From Pseudooceanicola antarcticus (lineage in GTDB: Bacteria > Pseudomonadota > Alphaproteobacteria > Rhodobacterales > Rhodobacteraceae): DNA of 64,000 nucleotides. The stretch spans positions 1-64,000 of the forward strand of contig NZ_OBEA01000008.1 in NCBI RefSeq assembly GCF_900215355.1, in the 5' to 3' direction. A program made the translations under genes and the position numbers. Every line of letters starts with the position of its first letter. Position 1 is the stretch's first letter. Positions 7,353 to 18,144 of the stretch are shown here, piece after piece. The notes under the pieces are model-generated. The model did no database searches, had not been told where the DNA came from, and was given only the letters and a program-made list of their open reading frames with translations.

Positions 7353-8486
7353 CTAGGCGGCCTTCCGGTGCTTCAGGCGATAGTCCTTCGGCGTCATGCC
7401 CGTTTCCCGCTTGAACGCCTTGTAGAATGTCGAGCGTGAGTTGAAGCCGACCTCCAGCGCCACGGAAAGAACCGATGCCTCGCCCGCCAGGATCATGGGT
7501 TTGGACGCCTCGATCCGCCACTTCGCCACGAAGTCGAAAAAGCTCTCTCCGATTTCCTGGTTCAGCGTCTGGGAGACTTGATTGGGCAACGCCCCGACAT
7601 GCCGGGACAACTTCTGCAACGACAGGCTCGGATCGAGGTAGAGCGCATCGTTCCGCATCGCCGCCTCGATCCGGGCCGCCAGTTTGGCGGCGTGATCGCC
7701 GGTCAGTGCCGAGCGGGCATATTTGAGCTCCGGCTCTTCCTCATGAACGGTGACGTTCATGTCCAGGACAGTGACGGGGGCAAAGACGTTGAGAACCAGC
7801 AACCCGGCTGCGACCAACACCAGGAAGAGCTCTGCGACAAACAGGCTTCCATCCGCGAGGTTCTCATCGGCAAGAAAGCCTGCCCCAGCGGCCCAGATCA
7901 GCAGGATCAGGACGATCATCACGTCGACCCAGCGCAGATCCCGCGCGTCGGCGTCCGAGTAGAGTTGCCGTATCTCGCGGCGGTAGATCGCCAGGCGGCG
8001 AAGGCTTGCCACAACATAGGCAAGGGACACGACCAGCCAGAGCAGGATCAGCACGAAGGTCGCAAGCGCGAGCGCCGCCGGCAGGACGCCCGGAGGCAGC
8101 TCGCCTGACAGAAACATGGTTTCCCTGGCTTGGGCGGGCAACAGCCAATAGCCGATGCAGACCACGCCCCCCGCCACTGGCAAGGCCAGGTCGCGCCAGG
8201 GGACGGGCGATGCCGGGCCCGTTGATGTCCTGGCAAGGATGTAGTGATGGAACGCAGGCGGCATCGCCAGCAACAGCACCAGCAGCAGCGGCATGTAGCT
8301 GAGCAGCGCGCCGCCGGCAAAGGTCCGGACCAGCGGCAGCGCGACCAGGCCCATGAAGGCAAGGTAGACCAACCCGAGGCTCTGCGAGGCGCGCCACGGC
8401 TCTTGACGCGGCACGACCGTCAGCAGGCCGGACAGGGCCACGCCAAGGCAAAGCCCGGCGAGGGTCAGAAGTGCTGCGTTTTCCAT
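7353..8486 (-). CDS. AraC-family regulator with N-terminal membrane domain
   Basis: This protein of 377 residues has about seven or eight hydrophobic helices in its first 230 residues and a C-terminal AraC-type double helix-turn-helix (last 100 residues, with FNSRSTFYKAFKRETGMTPK, the usual AraC signature). It is therefore a membrane-anchored transcription factor that could sense a signal in or across the inner membrane and act on nearby DNA. The ATG at 8486 (MENAALLTL) is chosen because hydrophobic helix 1 starts there; the frame is open 20 codons earlier. It is divergent from the multi-pass membrane protein at 8637, its most likely target. Ligand unknown. Confidence 0.86.
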   Translation of the reverse strand: MENAALLTLAGLCLGVALSGLLTVVPRQEPWRASQSLGLVYLAFMGLVALPLVRTFAGGALLSYMPLLLVLLLAMPPAFHHYILARTSTGPASPVPWRDLALPVAGGVVCIGYWLLPAQARETMFLSGELPPGVLPAALALATFVLILLWLVVSLAYVVASLRRLAIYRREIRQLYSDADARDLRWVDVMIVLILLIWAAGAGFLADENLADGSLFVAELFLVLVAAGLLVLNVFAPVTVLDMNVTVHEEEPELKYARSALTGDHAAKLAARIEAAMRNDALYLDPSLSLQKLSRHVGALPNQVSQTLNQEIGESFFDFVAKWRIEASKPMILAGEASVLSVALEVGFNSRSTFYKAFKRETGMTPKDYRLKHRKAA

Positions 8487-8636
8487 AGGCCTTGATAGGC
8501 CGGTTTGCCGGGCCTCATCAACGCAACCGCCACGCCAGACCGGCAAAATAAGATGTCCTCGCCGTCACACGCGGACGACAGGACCATGGTTCATGCGGAT
8601 AACCGGGCAAAACCAACCCTCCAGACAGGATGTCTC

Positions 8637-9353
8637 ATGCCCACCCCGGATCTGTTCATACTTGTTGCACATGTAGCGCTCGGCACCCTGGCCGTCGCTG
8701 TCGGCGCCATCGCCCTTGGTTCACGCAAGGGGCGCAGGGTTCATGTAAGGGCGGGCCGGGTGTTCGCCCTCGGCATGGGGGTGTCGTCCCTGTTGGGCGC
8801 CCTTCTGGGCGCACTGAATCACCAGACGCTCTGGATCACCTTCCACGCAGGTATTCTGGGCGCCACGCTGGTCACGAGCGGTGTGCTGGCGGTTCGCATC
8901 CGCGCCCCTGGGGTGAAGAGAGTGTTTGCCGCGATTGCCGGGCTGAATGCCCTCAATGCGGCGGGTCTTTTCTTGGCAGGCTGGCACGCCTCGACCCTGC
9001 CGGAGGCGCATCTTTTCGGCTTTGCGGCAGAGGATTACTTCTTCCTCTTCGGCATGGCCGCCATCGCCGGTCTCGGCGATCTGCGCATGACGCTCGGGAC
9101 GCAGGTTTCAGAGAGGCTGCGCATCGCCCAGCATCTGCTGCGCATGTGCATCGGCTTCTTCATCGCGGCCGGATCGGCCTTCACGGGACCGGGGGCCACG
9201 GTCTTTCCAGAGGCCTTGCGAAACTCGGGCCTCTTGTCGCTGCCGGAGCTGACGATCGTGCTGCTCATGCTGTTCTGGCTCTGGAAGACACTGCGCCGCC
9301 CCCGTCCGGTGGCCGCCACTCCCCAGGCAGGGCCTTGGGCGGAGGGGCACTGA
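8637..9353 (+). CDS. Multi-pass membrane protein, DUF2306-like
   Basis: This is an inner-membrane protein of 238 residues with about seven hydrophobic segments. An early pattern of the type 'H-x-RAGRVFALGMGVSSLLG' resembles DUF2306 and related small membrane families with conserved His residues in or near helices, but I cannot assign a function. The ATG at 8637 (MPTPDLF) has a nearby CAGGATG ribosome binding site and begins just before the first helix. It stands alone, divergent from the membrane-bound AraC regulator, which is its probable controller. Confidence 0.65.
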   Translation: MPTPDLFILVAHVALGTLAVAVGAIALGSRKGRRVHVRAGRVFALGMGVSSLLGALLGALNHQTLWITFHAGILGATLVTSGVLAVRIRAPGVKRVFAAIAGLNALNAAGLFLAGWHASTLPEAHLFGFAAEDYFFLFGMAAIAGLGDLRMTLGTQVSERLRIAQHLLRMCIGFFIAAGSAFTGPGATVFPEALRNSGLLSLPELTIVLLMLFWLWKTLRRPRPVAATPQAGPWAEGH

Positions 9354-9439
9354 AGGACGCGGCGCGAACCGGGTCCGCAGGCGTGCGGCCCTGGGATAGG
9401 CCCTGCCCTCCCCCCTGGCTGCCAGCCTGAGAGCTGACG

Positions 9440-9985
9440 TCAGGCCGCGCCCTTCCAGGCAATCGGCGTGAGATAGATCGCGCTGTCCTCGGCGCTGACC
9501 ATCACTTCGCCGTCCTGGATATTGACCTGAAGCTTCATGGCGCGGCTTGCGAGCTTGGCAAGTGCCGCCGTATCCGGCTCGGGGAAGCGGAAGACCTGCA
9601 GGTTGTCGAAACGGGTCAAGCCGTTGCCGACCTTGTCCCACCAGGCTTCGGCCGTCCGGCCCCCGTAGGCGTAGACGATGACCTGCTTGGCCTTGCTGCA
9701 GGACTGCCGCATGATCTTCTCGCTGGGAAGTCCCAGCGAGACCCAGACATCAATCTCGCCGCTGAGGCTCTTCTGCCAGATGTCGGGCTCATCATCCGTC
9801 GAAAGCCCCTTTGCCAACTCGAGATGCTCATGGGCATTCAGCGCGTAGGCAAGGAGGCGAACCATCAGCCGCTCATCTGTCTCGGAGGGATGCTTGGCGA
9901 CGGTCAGCTTGTGCGTCTCGTAGTAATGGCGATCCATGTCCGAGACCGACAGCTCGACTTTGTAGATAGTGGCGTTCTGCGCCAT
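9440..9985 (-). CDS. yaeQ: YaeQ family protein
   Basis: This 181-residue cytoplasmic protein matches the YaeQ family closely. It shows the N-terminal ATIYKVELSVSDMDRHYYE segment, HPSETDERLMVRLLAYALNA, and GLSTDDEPDIWQKS, then the AKQVIVYAYGGR strand. YaeQ has a PD-(D/E)XK nuclease-like fold and no settled role; E. coli YaeQ was proposed to affect transcript elongation. The ATG at 9985 gives the usual family length; the frame is open 36 codons further, without support. It is monocistronic and unrelated to the catabolic operons around it. The 209 bases upstream (9986-10194) hold only a small 7-bp hairpin (10032-10048) that I can see. Confidence 0.92.
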   Translation of the reverse strand: MAQNATIYKVELSVSDMDRHYYETHKLTVAKHPSETDERLMVRLLAYALNAHEHLELAKGLSTDDEPDIWQKSLSGEIDVWVSLGLPSEKIMRQSCSKAKQVIVYAYGGRTAEAWWDKVGNGLTRFDNLQVFRFPEPDTAALAKLASRAMKLQVNIQDGEVMVSAEDSAIYLTPIAWKGAA

Positions 9986-10194
9986 GATTTTCCCAACCCT
10001 TCCAAGGACCGGGCTGCTTACCCCGTCCTGCCCTGCTTGGAAAGCAGGTAAGCGATCCCGGAGGCGAACGACACGGCGCAGCGCGTTCCCCAAGAGCGGC
10101 CATTGCCCAATGTCGAGCCGGGGTTTCCGGCCAGCCCGCGGGAGGTCCCGAGGCCGCAGCGTGATGATGCCAGGGCCAGCTCAGGGCTGGGGCC

Positions 10195-11034
10195 TCAGGA
10201 CGTCCGCACCAGGTCCGAAAGCCTCTGGCCGAGAGCGGCCTGCGGATCGGCGAGATCAAGGACGATCGTCAGGTGATTGGTCGCCGCCTCGGTTCTCAGC
10301 TCCACCTGCTGCCCCCCGCCTTCCAGCAATGCGCCGAGGGCCACGGCCTGATCTTGGAAGGGTTCGGTCTCGTGTTGGCCGCGGGTGATGATGCGCCGCG
10401 GGACGGGCTCCTGCCGGGCCGAAAGCGGTGACCAGGCACTTGCCTCGTCATCACGCATCTTCGCCTCGTCCCTGAGGAACGAGCCGGGAATGCCCGAGAG
10501 ATCGTAGATCCCGCTGACCATCAGCAAGCCGCGCAGCGCGGGCACGTCCGGAGGGCCGGAGTCTCCCGGTGCCTCGGCGGCAAGCAGAGAGGTCAGATGC
10601 GCGCCCGCAGAATGGCCACTCACGGTGAAGCGGGCGGGATCGGCGCCGATCTCGGGGGCCAGGTGGGCCAGATGCCGCGCGGCGGCGCGGACCTGGGCGA
10701 CGATCTCGGCCAGCCGGGTGTCCGGCATCAGGTCATAGCCGATGAGCGCCGTGATGCCGCCCGCCGCGACCACGGGGGCCGCAACGAGCGTATGGACGTC
10801 CTTGCTGCCGCCGCGCCAGTAGCCGCCATGGATGAACATGTGCAGCGGCGCGCCGGGAGCCGGGTCGGGCGGAAAGACGAGGTCGAAGCTCTGCCGGGGC
10901 GTCTCGCCATAGCTGAGGTTGCGCTCGATACGGACGGTCTCGGCGAAGGCGCGGCTGCGCGCCTCCGTCTCTGCCATGATCGCATCGAAATCGGGGATGA
11001 AGTCCCGGTTGCGGTAGGGATCGCGTGCGGACAT
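10195..11034 (-). CDS. Alpha/beta hydrolase (kynurenine formamidase/esterase-like)
   Basis: This is a serine hydrolase of 279 residues. An oxyanion-hole motif HGGYWRGGSK appears near residues 69-78 and the nucleophile elbow GHSAGAH near 140, with a C-terminal His in a NHLTI context. The HGG-Y-W plus GHSAGAH combination is typical of arylformamidase-like esterases; the natural substrate could be an ester, lactone or formamide. It is the last gene of a leftward four-gene operon (18 bases behind the aldehyde dehydrogenase). Together with three dehydrogenases it suggests catabolism of a compound that is oxidised and hydrolysed, but the substrate is unknown. Confidence 0.82.
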   Translation of the reverse strand: MSARDPYRNRDFIPDFDAIMAETEARSRAFAETVRIERNLSYGETPRQSFDLVFPPDPAPGAPLHMFIHGGYWRGGSKDVHTLVAAPVVAAGGITALIGYDLMPDTRLAEIVAQVRAAARHLAHLAPEIGADPARFTVSGHSAGAHLTSLLAAEAPGDSGPPDVPALRGLLMVSGIYDLSGIPGSFLRDEAKMRDDEASAWSPLSARQEPVPRRIITRGQHETEPFQDQAVALGALLEGGGQQVELRTEAATNHLTIVLDLADPQAALGQRLSDLVRTS

Positions 11035-11052
11035 CGTCTTCCTTTCCCGCCG

Positions 11053-12516
11053 TCAGAATTCGACGGCGAAGTACTTGGGCTCCATGAACTCGAGGATGCC
11101 GGTGACACCGCCCTCGCGCCCCTGCCCGCTTTGCTTGGCACCGCCGAAGGGGGCCGCCGGGTCCGACATCAGCCCGCGGTTGATGCCGACCATCCCGGTC
11201 TCGATCCCGCGCCCGACGCGCATCGCCTGCATGATGTCCCGCGAATAGACATAGGCCGCAAGCCCGTACTCGGTGTCATTGGCCAGCCTGATCGCCTCTT
11301 CCTCGGTGTCGAAACGGTAGATCGCGGCGACGGGGCCGAAGATTTCCTCGTGAGCGAGGGCGGCATCCGTGGGCACGTTCTCAAGCACGGTGGGCGGGTA
11401 GTAATAGCCGCTGCCGTCCAGAGGTGCGCCGCCGGTGGTGGCCCGCGCCCCGCGCGAGGTCGCCTCGGAGACCAGCCGGTCGATCTTGTCGACGGCCTTG
11501 GTGGTGATCATCGGGCCGCATTGGGTGTCGGGGTCGTAGCCCGCCCCCAGCTTCAGCCCGGACATGCGCTCGGTCAGCCCTTTGACGAAGGCATCATGGA
11601 TGCCCGATTGCACGTAGAAGCGGTTCGCCGCCGTGCAGGCCTCGCCGCCGTTGCGCATCTTTGCAACCATGGCGCCGTCGAGCGCCGCAGAGAGGTCGGC
11701 ATCGTCGAAGACCACGAAGGGCGCATTGCCGCCAAGCTCCATCGAGCAGTAGACCACCGTCTTCGCAGCCTCAGCCAACAGGGTGCGGCCAACGCCGGTA
11801 GAGCCGGTGAACGACAGCTTGCGCACCCGCGGATCGGCCAGCATGGCAGAGGTCACGGGGCCGGGGTTCGTGGTGGTCAGCACGTTGACCACGCCCGGCG
11901 GCACCCCCGCCTCTTCCCCGAGACGCGCCATGGCATAGGCGGTCAGCGGAGTTTCCGAGGCGGGCTTGAGGATGACGGTGCAGCCTGCCGCCAGCGCCGG
12001 GCCGATCTTGCGGGTGGCCATGGCGGCGGGGAAGTTCCAGGGCGTGATCAGCACCGCGATCCCGATGGGTTCGTGATCCACCAGGATGTTGTGCGCGCCC
12101 GAGGGCGTATGGCGGAACTCGCCGCCGATGCGGGTGGCCTCTTCGGCGTACCAGCGGAAGAACTCGGCCGCATAGGTCACCTCGCCGCGCGCATCGGCCA
12201 GGGCCTTGCCGTTCTCGAGGCTGATCAGCAGGGCCAGCTCTTCGGCGTGCTCGCTCATCAGGGTGAACCAGCGGCGCAGGATCTCCGAGCGCTCGCGGGG
12301 CGAGGTTTCGCGCCAGTCCGCAGCGGCGGCCTCGGCGGCATCCACGGCACGCATGGCGTCCTCGATGGAGGCATCGGGCACCTCGACCAGCGTCTTCCCA
12401 CTGGAGGGGTCGGTCACGGGGATACCCGTCCCGGCCTCCCACTTGCCGGCGATATAGAGACCCTTGGCGTGCAGCGAGGGGTCGGCATATCCGGTGAAGG
12501 CGGTGTCATTTGTCAT
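11053..12516 (-). CDS. NAD(P)-dependent aldehyde dehydrogenase, succinate-semialdehyde/ketoglutarate-semialdehyde type
   Basis: This 487-residue cytoplasmic enzyme belongs to the GabD/SSADH group of the aldehyde dehydrogenase superfamily. It carries the catalytic Glu motif MELGGNAPF (about residue 255) and the catalytic Cys in GGEACTAANRFYVQ (about 289), with a standard N-terminal NAD domain (ITPWNFPAAM). Length is normal. Members of this group oxidise succinate semialdehyde, glutarate semialdehyde or alpha-ketoglutarate semialdehyde; sequence alone does not separate these. The ATG at 12516 has a GGGAG ribosome binding site. It lies 12 bases after the Fe-type alcohol dehydrogenase. It could also supply the last Weimberg-pathway step missing from the xylX-xylD operon, but it is under a different regulator. 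Confidence 0.87.
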   Translation of the reverse strand: MTNDTAFTGYADPSLHAKGLYIAGKWEAGTGIPVTDPSSGKTLVEVPDASIEDAMRAVDAAEAAAADWRETSPRERSEILRRWFTLMSEHAEELALLISLENGKALADARGEVTYAAEFFRWYAEEATRIGGEFRHTPSGAHNILVDHEPIGIAVLITPWNFPAAMATRKIGPALAAGCTVILKPASETPLTAYAMARLGEEAGVPPGVVNVLTTTNPGPVTSAMLADPRVRKLSFTGSTGVGRTLLAEAAKTVVYCSMELGGNAPFVVFDDADLSAALDGAMVAKMRNGGEACTAANRFYVQSGIHDAFVKGLTERMSGLKLGAGYDPDTQCGPMITTKAVDKIDRLVSEATSRGARATTGGAPLDGSGYYYPPTVLENVPTDAALAHEEIFGPVAAIYRFDTEEEAIRLANDTEYGLAAYVYSRDIMQAMRVGRGIETGMVGINRGLMSDPAAPFGGAKQSGQGREGGVTGILEFMEPKYFAVEF

Positions 12517-12528
12517 TCGGGGTCTCCC

Positions 12529-13734
12529 TCAGTTCGTTTCGAGTGCGGCGCGATCGCCATGGAAGGACGCGCCGACCAGGCGGCGCATGTCCGCAAGCGC
12601 CAGCGGGCGCGGGTTGTTCTGGATGAGCCGGGCGATGCCGCAGGATTGCTCGGCCACCCAGTCAAGCTTGTCCTCGGCCAGCCCCAGGTCGCGGAGCGTC
12701 GGGGGAATGCCGATGCGACCGAAGAGCGACGCGAGGGCCGGGATCACCTCTGCCCCGGTCCCCAGACCGATGGCCCCGGCGATCTGGTCCAGCTCCGCCC
12801 CGATCTCCGGTGCGTTCCAGGCCATGACGTAGGGCATCAGACAAGCAACGCCAGCCCCGTGCGCGGTATGGGTGAGGGCCCCCACGGGATACTGGATCGC
12901 ATGGGCGGCGGCGGTCCCCGCGACACCGAAGGCTAGGCCCGCCATGGTCGCGCCCATCATCACCTGCGCCCGTGCCCCGGCATCGCCGCCATCGGTGCAG
13001 GCGGTCTCAAGTCCCTGCCAGAGCAGGGTAATGGCGCTCAGGGCGAAGTGGTCCGAAGCGGCGTTCTTGCCGACGAAGACCCGCTCCTGCGCCAGGCCTG
13101 GCGTGGGCGCGCGGCGGATCGCGGTGAAGGCCTCGATGGCATGGGTCAGCGCATCCGCCCCGGCGATGGCGGTCAGCATGGGCGGGCAGGTCAGCGTCAG
13201 ATCCGGGTCGCAGATCGAGACGGTGGGGATGATATGGGGCGAAGAGATGCCGACCTTGAGCTGCCGCTCCGCGTCCGACAGCACCGCCACCGGCGTCGCC
13301 TCCGAGCCCGTGCCTGCCGTGGTCGGCACCGCGATCAGCGGCAGGACCGGGCCCGGCACCATGAACTCTCCGTAGTAGTCCTGCGGCCTGCCGCCATGGG
13401 TCAGCAGCACCGCCACGCATTTCGCCATGTCCAGGCAGGAGCCGCCGCCGACACCGATCACCAGGTCGGGGGCAAAGTCGCGCGCTGCTCTGGCGCTGGC
13501 CACCGCGGTCTCGACCGGCACATCCGGCAGGGTCGAGCCATCGACCCGGACCGCCAGCCCGGCGGCTTCGAGCTGGGCGACCATGGCGCGGAAGGCCGCG
13601 TCGCCCTCCAGCCGTTCGTCGGTCACCACCAGCGCCCGCTTGCCGAGTTTCGCCGCAACCTTGCCGAGGGCGTCGCGCTGGCCGCTGCCGAAGATCAATT
13701 CTCGCGGGGCTCTGATCGTACCGAATAGGGTCAT
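12529..13734 (-). CDS. Iron-containing alcohol dehydrogenase
   Basis: This 401-residue enzyme belongs to the group III, metal-dependent alcohol dehydrogenases. The nucleotide-binding loop GVGGGSCLDMAK and the segment PTTAGTGSEATPVAV are diagnostic. Metal ligands are expected at D/H in AGADALTHAIEA and at His residues in the AAHAIQYPVGALTHTAHGAG stretch. The family reduces or oxidises small alcohols and hydroxy acids such as lactaldehyde, 4-hydroxybutyrate or maleylacetate. The ATG at 13734 is preferred over one five codons earlier because AGGAGAG precedes it at good spacing. It sits between the Ldh2-type and aldehyde dehydrogenase genes, with gaps of 21 and 12 bases, so the alcohol to aldehyde to acid order is plausible. 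Confidence 0.88.
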   Translation of the reverse strand: MTLFGTIRAPRELIFGSGQRDALGKVAAKLGKRALVVTDERLEGDAAFRAMVAQLEAAGLAVRVDGSTLPDVPVETAVASARAARDFAPDLVIGVGGGSCLDMAKCVAVLLTHGGRPQDYYGEFMVPGPVLPLIAVPTTAGTGSEATPVAVLSDAERQLKVGISSPHIIPTVSICDPDLTLTCPPMLTAIAGADALTHAIEAFTAIRRAPTPGLAQERVFVGKNAASDHFALSAITLLWQGLETACTDGGDAGARAQVMMGATMAGLAFGVAGTAAAHAIQYPVGALTHTAHGAGVACLMPYVMAWNAPEIGAELDQIAGAIGLGTGAEVIPALASLFGRIGIPPTLRDLGLAEDKLDWVAEQSCGIARLIQNNPRPLALADMRRLVGASFHGDRAALETN

Positions 13735-13755
13735 CTTCTCTCCTGTCATGTGGTC

Positions 13756-14760
13756 TCAGCCCTCAGCGAGGGCGCGGATTTCGTCGTGTAGCGATTGCGG
13801 GATCTCGACACCGTCGCAGAGCGCCCGGTCCCGCCGGGCGCGCATGCCGTCACCGGGCACGGCGACCGGCCGGGCGGGGTCCGCGGGCCGCGAGGCGCGC
13901 AGCCGGTCAAGATAGGCGGCCAGCCCTGCAGCGCTGCCCTCCCCGGCTGTGGGATCGATGAGGATGAGGATGTCGCCCTTGTTGGCCACCTGGCTCGCAT
14001 CGAGCGTGCCGCTCACCTCGGGCGCGAAGGCGGACCCGGCAAGCGCCGCCACAAGCAACTCCACCCCAAGGCCCAGACCATAGCCCTTTGCCGCGCCGAA
14101 GGGCGCGATGGCCCCGGCCTTGGCCGCCTCGGGATCGGTGGTGCGCCGGCCCTGGGCGTCGACCGCCCAATCCTCGGGAATCGGCGTGCCGGTCAGAGCA
14201 TGGTGATAGATCTTGCCCATGGAGACGCGGCTGGTGGCCAGATCGAGAACGTAGGGCCGGGCCCCGGTCGGGATGCCGATGGCAATGGGATTGGTGCCCA
14301 GCATCGCCTCTGTCCCGCCGTAGGGATGCACCAAGGCCTCGCTGGTGGTCATCACGATGCCAATCAGGTTCCGCGCGGCGGCGGCCTCGGCGTAATAGGC
14401 CAGCATGCCGATGTGATTGGCGTTGCGGATCGCGGCCAGCGCGATGCCCTGCCCCGCCGCCAGCTCGGCCAGACGCCCGAGGGTCTGCATCATCACCACC
14501 GGACCAAGGCCGCGCCCGCCGTCCACGGAAAGGACCCCGGCCCGCGTCTCTCTGACATCGCCCGAGGCCTGCGGATCGGCCAGCCCGGCCTTCAGCCGCG
14601 CGACGAGTCGCGGCAGCCTCTGAACCCCATGAGAGGGCAAGCCGCGCAGCTCGGCCTCGATCAGCAGGTCGGCCTGAAGCTGCGCACTACTGGCGGCAAC
14701 CCCCTGCCCCATAAGAGATTTTTCCGAGATCTCCCGAAGATGTCCGACCGAAACCTGCAA
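13756..14760 (-). CDS. Ldh2/malate-type NAD(P)-dependent 2-hydroxyacid dehydrogenase
   Basis: This 334-residue cytoplasmic enzyme belongs to the malate/L-lactate dehydrogenase (Ldh2) family, which is unrelated to ordinary lactate dehydrogenase. Visible hallmarks are SHGVQRLPRLV near residue 45, NANHIGMLAYYAE with its catalytic His near 115-125, and the VMTTSEALVHPYGG region. Known relatives oxidise ureidoglycolate, sulfolactate or malate, or reduce 2,3-diketogulonate and piperideine carboxylates. It is the first gene of the leftward operon, about 110 bases from the divergent gntR start, with a candidate operator between. Which hydroxy acid it handles cannot be told. Confidence 0.87.
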   Translation of the reverse strand: MQVSVGHLREISEKSLMGQGVAASSAQLQADLLIEAELRGLPSHGVQRLPRLVARLKAGLADPQASGDVRETRAGVLSVDGGRGLGPVVMMQTLGRLAELAAGQGIALAAIRNANHIGMLAYYAEAAAARNLIGIVMTTSEALVHPYGGTEAMLGTNPIAIGIPTGARPYVLDLATSRVSMGKIYHHALTGTPIPEDWAVDAQGRRTTDPEAAKAGAIAPFGAAKGYGLGLGVELLVAALAGSAFAPEVSGTLDASQVANKGDILILIDPTAGEGSAAGLAAYLDRLRASRPADPARPVAVPGDGMRARRDRALCDGVEIPQSLHDEIRALAEG

Positions 14761-14782
14761 GCGACGTTCCTCCCCGGATCAG

Positions 14783-14812
14783 ATCGTATATGATATTGTA
14801 TTTGACATACGA
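14783..14812. promoter_or_regulatory. Candidate GntR (FCD) operator in the divergent promoter
   Basis: ATCGTATATGAT (14783-14794) is a near-perfect palindrome with one mismatched pair, and TCGTAT (14784) pairs with ATACGA (14807-14812) as a wider inverted repeat. The site lies between the Ldh2 start (14760) and the gntR start (14870). FCD-type GntR sites usually contain a GTAT...ATAC core, and very similar sequences occur at the other GntR locus at 34807 and 35017. Confidence 0.55.
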
Positions 14813-14869
14813 CATCCTATCAGTGTTAGGTTCGGCCTTGTCAAGAATGCTGAACTTGGGGAGAAGCGC

Positions 14870-15552
14870 ATGGCTGTAACGACGGATCGCGACCAGAAAA
14901 GCGGGTTCGTGCGGCCTCTGAGCATCGCGGAAAGCGTTCATGAACGCATCTATGAACGCATCATGTCGCTCGAGATTCCGCCTGGCGCGCGCATCCCCAT
15001 CGACGGGCTGGCGCGCGAGCTGAACGTCTCGCAGACCCCGGTGCGCGAAGCCCTGACCCGGCTCGAACGCGAAGGACTGGTGCGCAAGGCGCATCTGATC
15101 GGCTACTCCGCCTCGCCGCAGCTGACGCACAAGGAATTCGACAACCTCTACAAGTTCCGCCTGATGCTGGAACCCGAGAGCGCCCGGCAGGCCTGCCTGA
15201 ACCTGACACCAGAGACGCTGGCCCGGATCGAGGCCGCCGCCGCGGACATGGAGCAGGGCGAACAGCCCGTGGACCGCAACAGCCGCTATTCGCGCTTCGC
15301 AAGGGCCGATGCGCATTTCCACGACGAGATCCTGCAGGTGGCGGACAATGAATTCGTCCGCCAGGCGCTCAACGACCAGCATATCCACCTGCATATCTTC
15401 CGCCTGATGTTCCACAGCCGCGTTACCCAGGAAGCGCTGGAAGAGCACGAGCGCCTGCTCGCGGCCTTCCGTGCCGGCGATGCCGACGCCGCCTATTCGG
15501 CCATGCACGATCATATCGAACGGTCCAGGGACCGCCTGGCGGCGGCCTTCGA

Positions 15553-15556
<4 letters not shown>
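14870..15556 (+). CDS. GntR-family regulator, FCD domain
   Basis: This is a DNA-binding regulator of 228 residues. The N-terminal winged helix-turn-helix has the usual GntR wording (IPPGARIPIDGLARELNVSQ, TPVREALTRLEREGLV), and the C-terminal FCD domain is all-helical with conserved metal-ligand residues (D and H near RADAHFH and HEHE-like positions). FCD regulators respond to organic or sugar acids. It is the first gene of a rightward operon and overlaps the sugar ABC ATPase by four bases (ATGA). Being divergent from the Ldh2/ADH/ALDH/hydrolase operon it most likely controls both, so the importer and the dehydrogenases would work on one substrate. Confidence 0.88.
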
Positions 15557-17108
<1,552 letters not shown>

Positions 17109-17112
<4 letters not shown>

Positions 17113-18104
17113 GCAGCGCAGAGATCGCATCGCTTCCAGAGAGCGAAGGCTTCAAGATACGCTGGGGCGACCTCGCCCCCTTCATCGCCCTGGGCGTGAT
17201 CATCCTGCTGGGCACGATGATCAACTCCAACTTCATGTCGGCAAACAACCTGCTGAACGTGATCACCCGCAGCGCCTTCATCGCCATCATCGGCGTCGGC
17301 GCCACCTTCGTCATCGCCACAGGGGGGCTCGACCTTTCCATCGGCTCGATGCTGGCCTTCGTCGTGGGCATCATGATCATGGCGATGAACGCCCTGGCCC
17401 CCGCGCTTGGCCCCTGGGCCATCCCGGCCGGCGCAGTGGTCGCGCTGGTGGTGGGTTCGCTCTGCGGATTGCTGAACGGGCTCATCGTCACCGTGGGACG
17501 CATAGAGCCCTTCATCGTCACCCTTGGCACCATGGGCATCTTCCGCGCCCTCATCACCTACATGACCGACGGCGGCTCGCTCTCGATCGACCGCAGTCTG
17601 CGCAGCGCCTACCGGCCGCTCTACTTCGGCGATTTCCTGGGCGTGCCCTACCCCGTCATCATCACGCTGGTGATCGCCCTGCTGGGAGCCTTCATTCTCT
17701 ACCGCACCAAGTACGGCCGCCGCGTCACCGCAGTCGGCTCGAACTCGGACGTGGCGCGCTTCTCGGGCGTGCACGTGGGCGGCGTGCGCACCATGGCCTT
17801 CGTGATCCAGGGCTTCTGTGTCGCCGTGGCCGCGATCTGCTACGTGCCGCGCCTCGGCGCCGCGACGCCCACCACCGGCCAGCTCTGGGAGCTTCAGGTC
17901 ATCACCGCCGTCGTCATCGGCGGCACGCTGTTGCGCGGCGGCAAGGCCCATATCTGGGGCACCGTCGCCGGCGCACTCATCCTCGAGGTCATCGCCAATG
18001 TCATGGTCCTGTCGGACATGGTGTCGGAATACCTCGTGGCCGCGGTCCAGGGGGCGATCATCATCATCGCCATGCTGGCTCACCGCTTCACAAGCTCACG
18101 CTGA
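17109..18104 (+). CDS. RbsC-type sugar ABC transporter permease
   Basis: This inner-membrane permease of 331 residues belongs to the CUT2/RbsC family. It shows the typical GVGATFVIATGGLDLSIGSM segment, LNGLIVTVGRIEPFIVTLGTMGI, and the cytoplasmic loop with AVGSNSDVARFSGV that docks with the ATPase. Ten or so hydrophobic helices are visible. A single permease gene means a homodimer. It starts with ATG overlapping the ATPase stop and is followed after 40 bases by the binding-protein gene. Confidence 0.9.
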
Positions 18105-18144
18105 AAACGGCTGGAGCTGTTCATACCCAATGGAGGAGGGAAAC

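Noticed and set aside
10032-10048. Small hairpin (CCTGCTT/AAGCAGG) upstream of yaeQ as a terminator or riboswitch
   Set aside because: Only 7 bp with a 3-nt loop, no T-run and no wider conserved structure; not enough to call.
10597-12936. Open frame of 779 codons on the plus strand
   Set aside because: It lies antisense to the hydrolase and aldehyde dehydrogenase genes, both of which have intact catalytic motifs.
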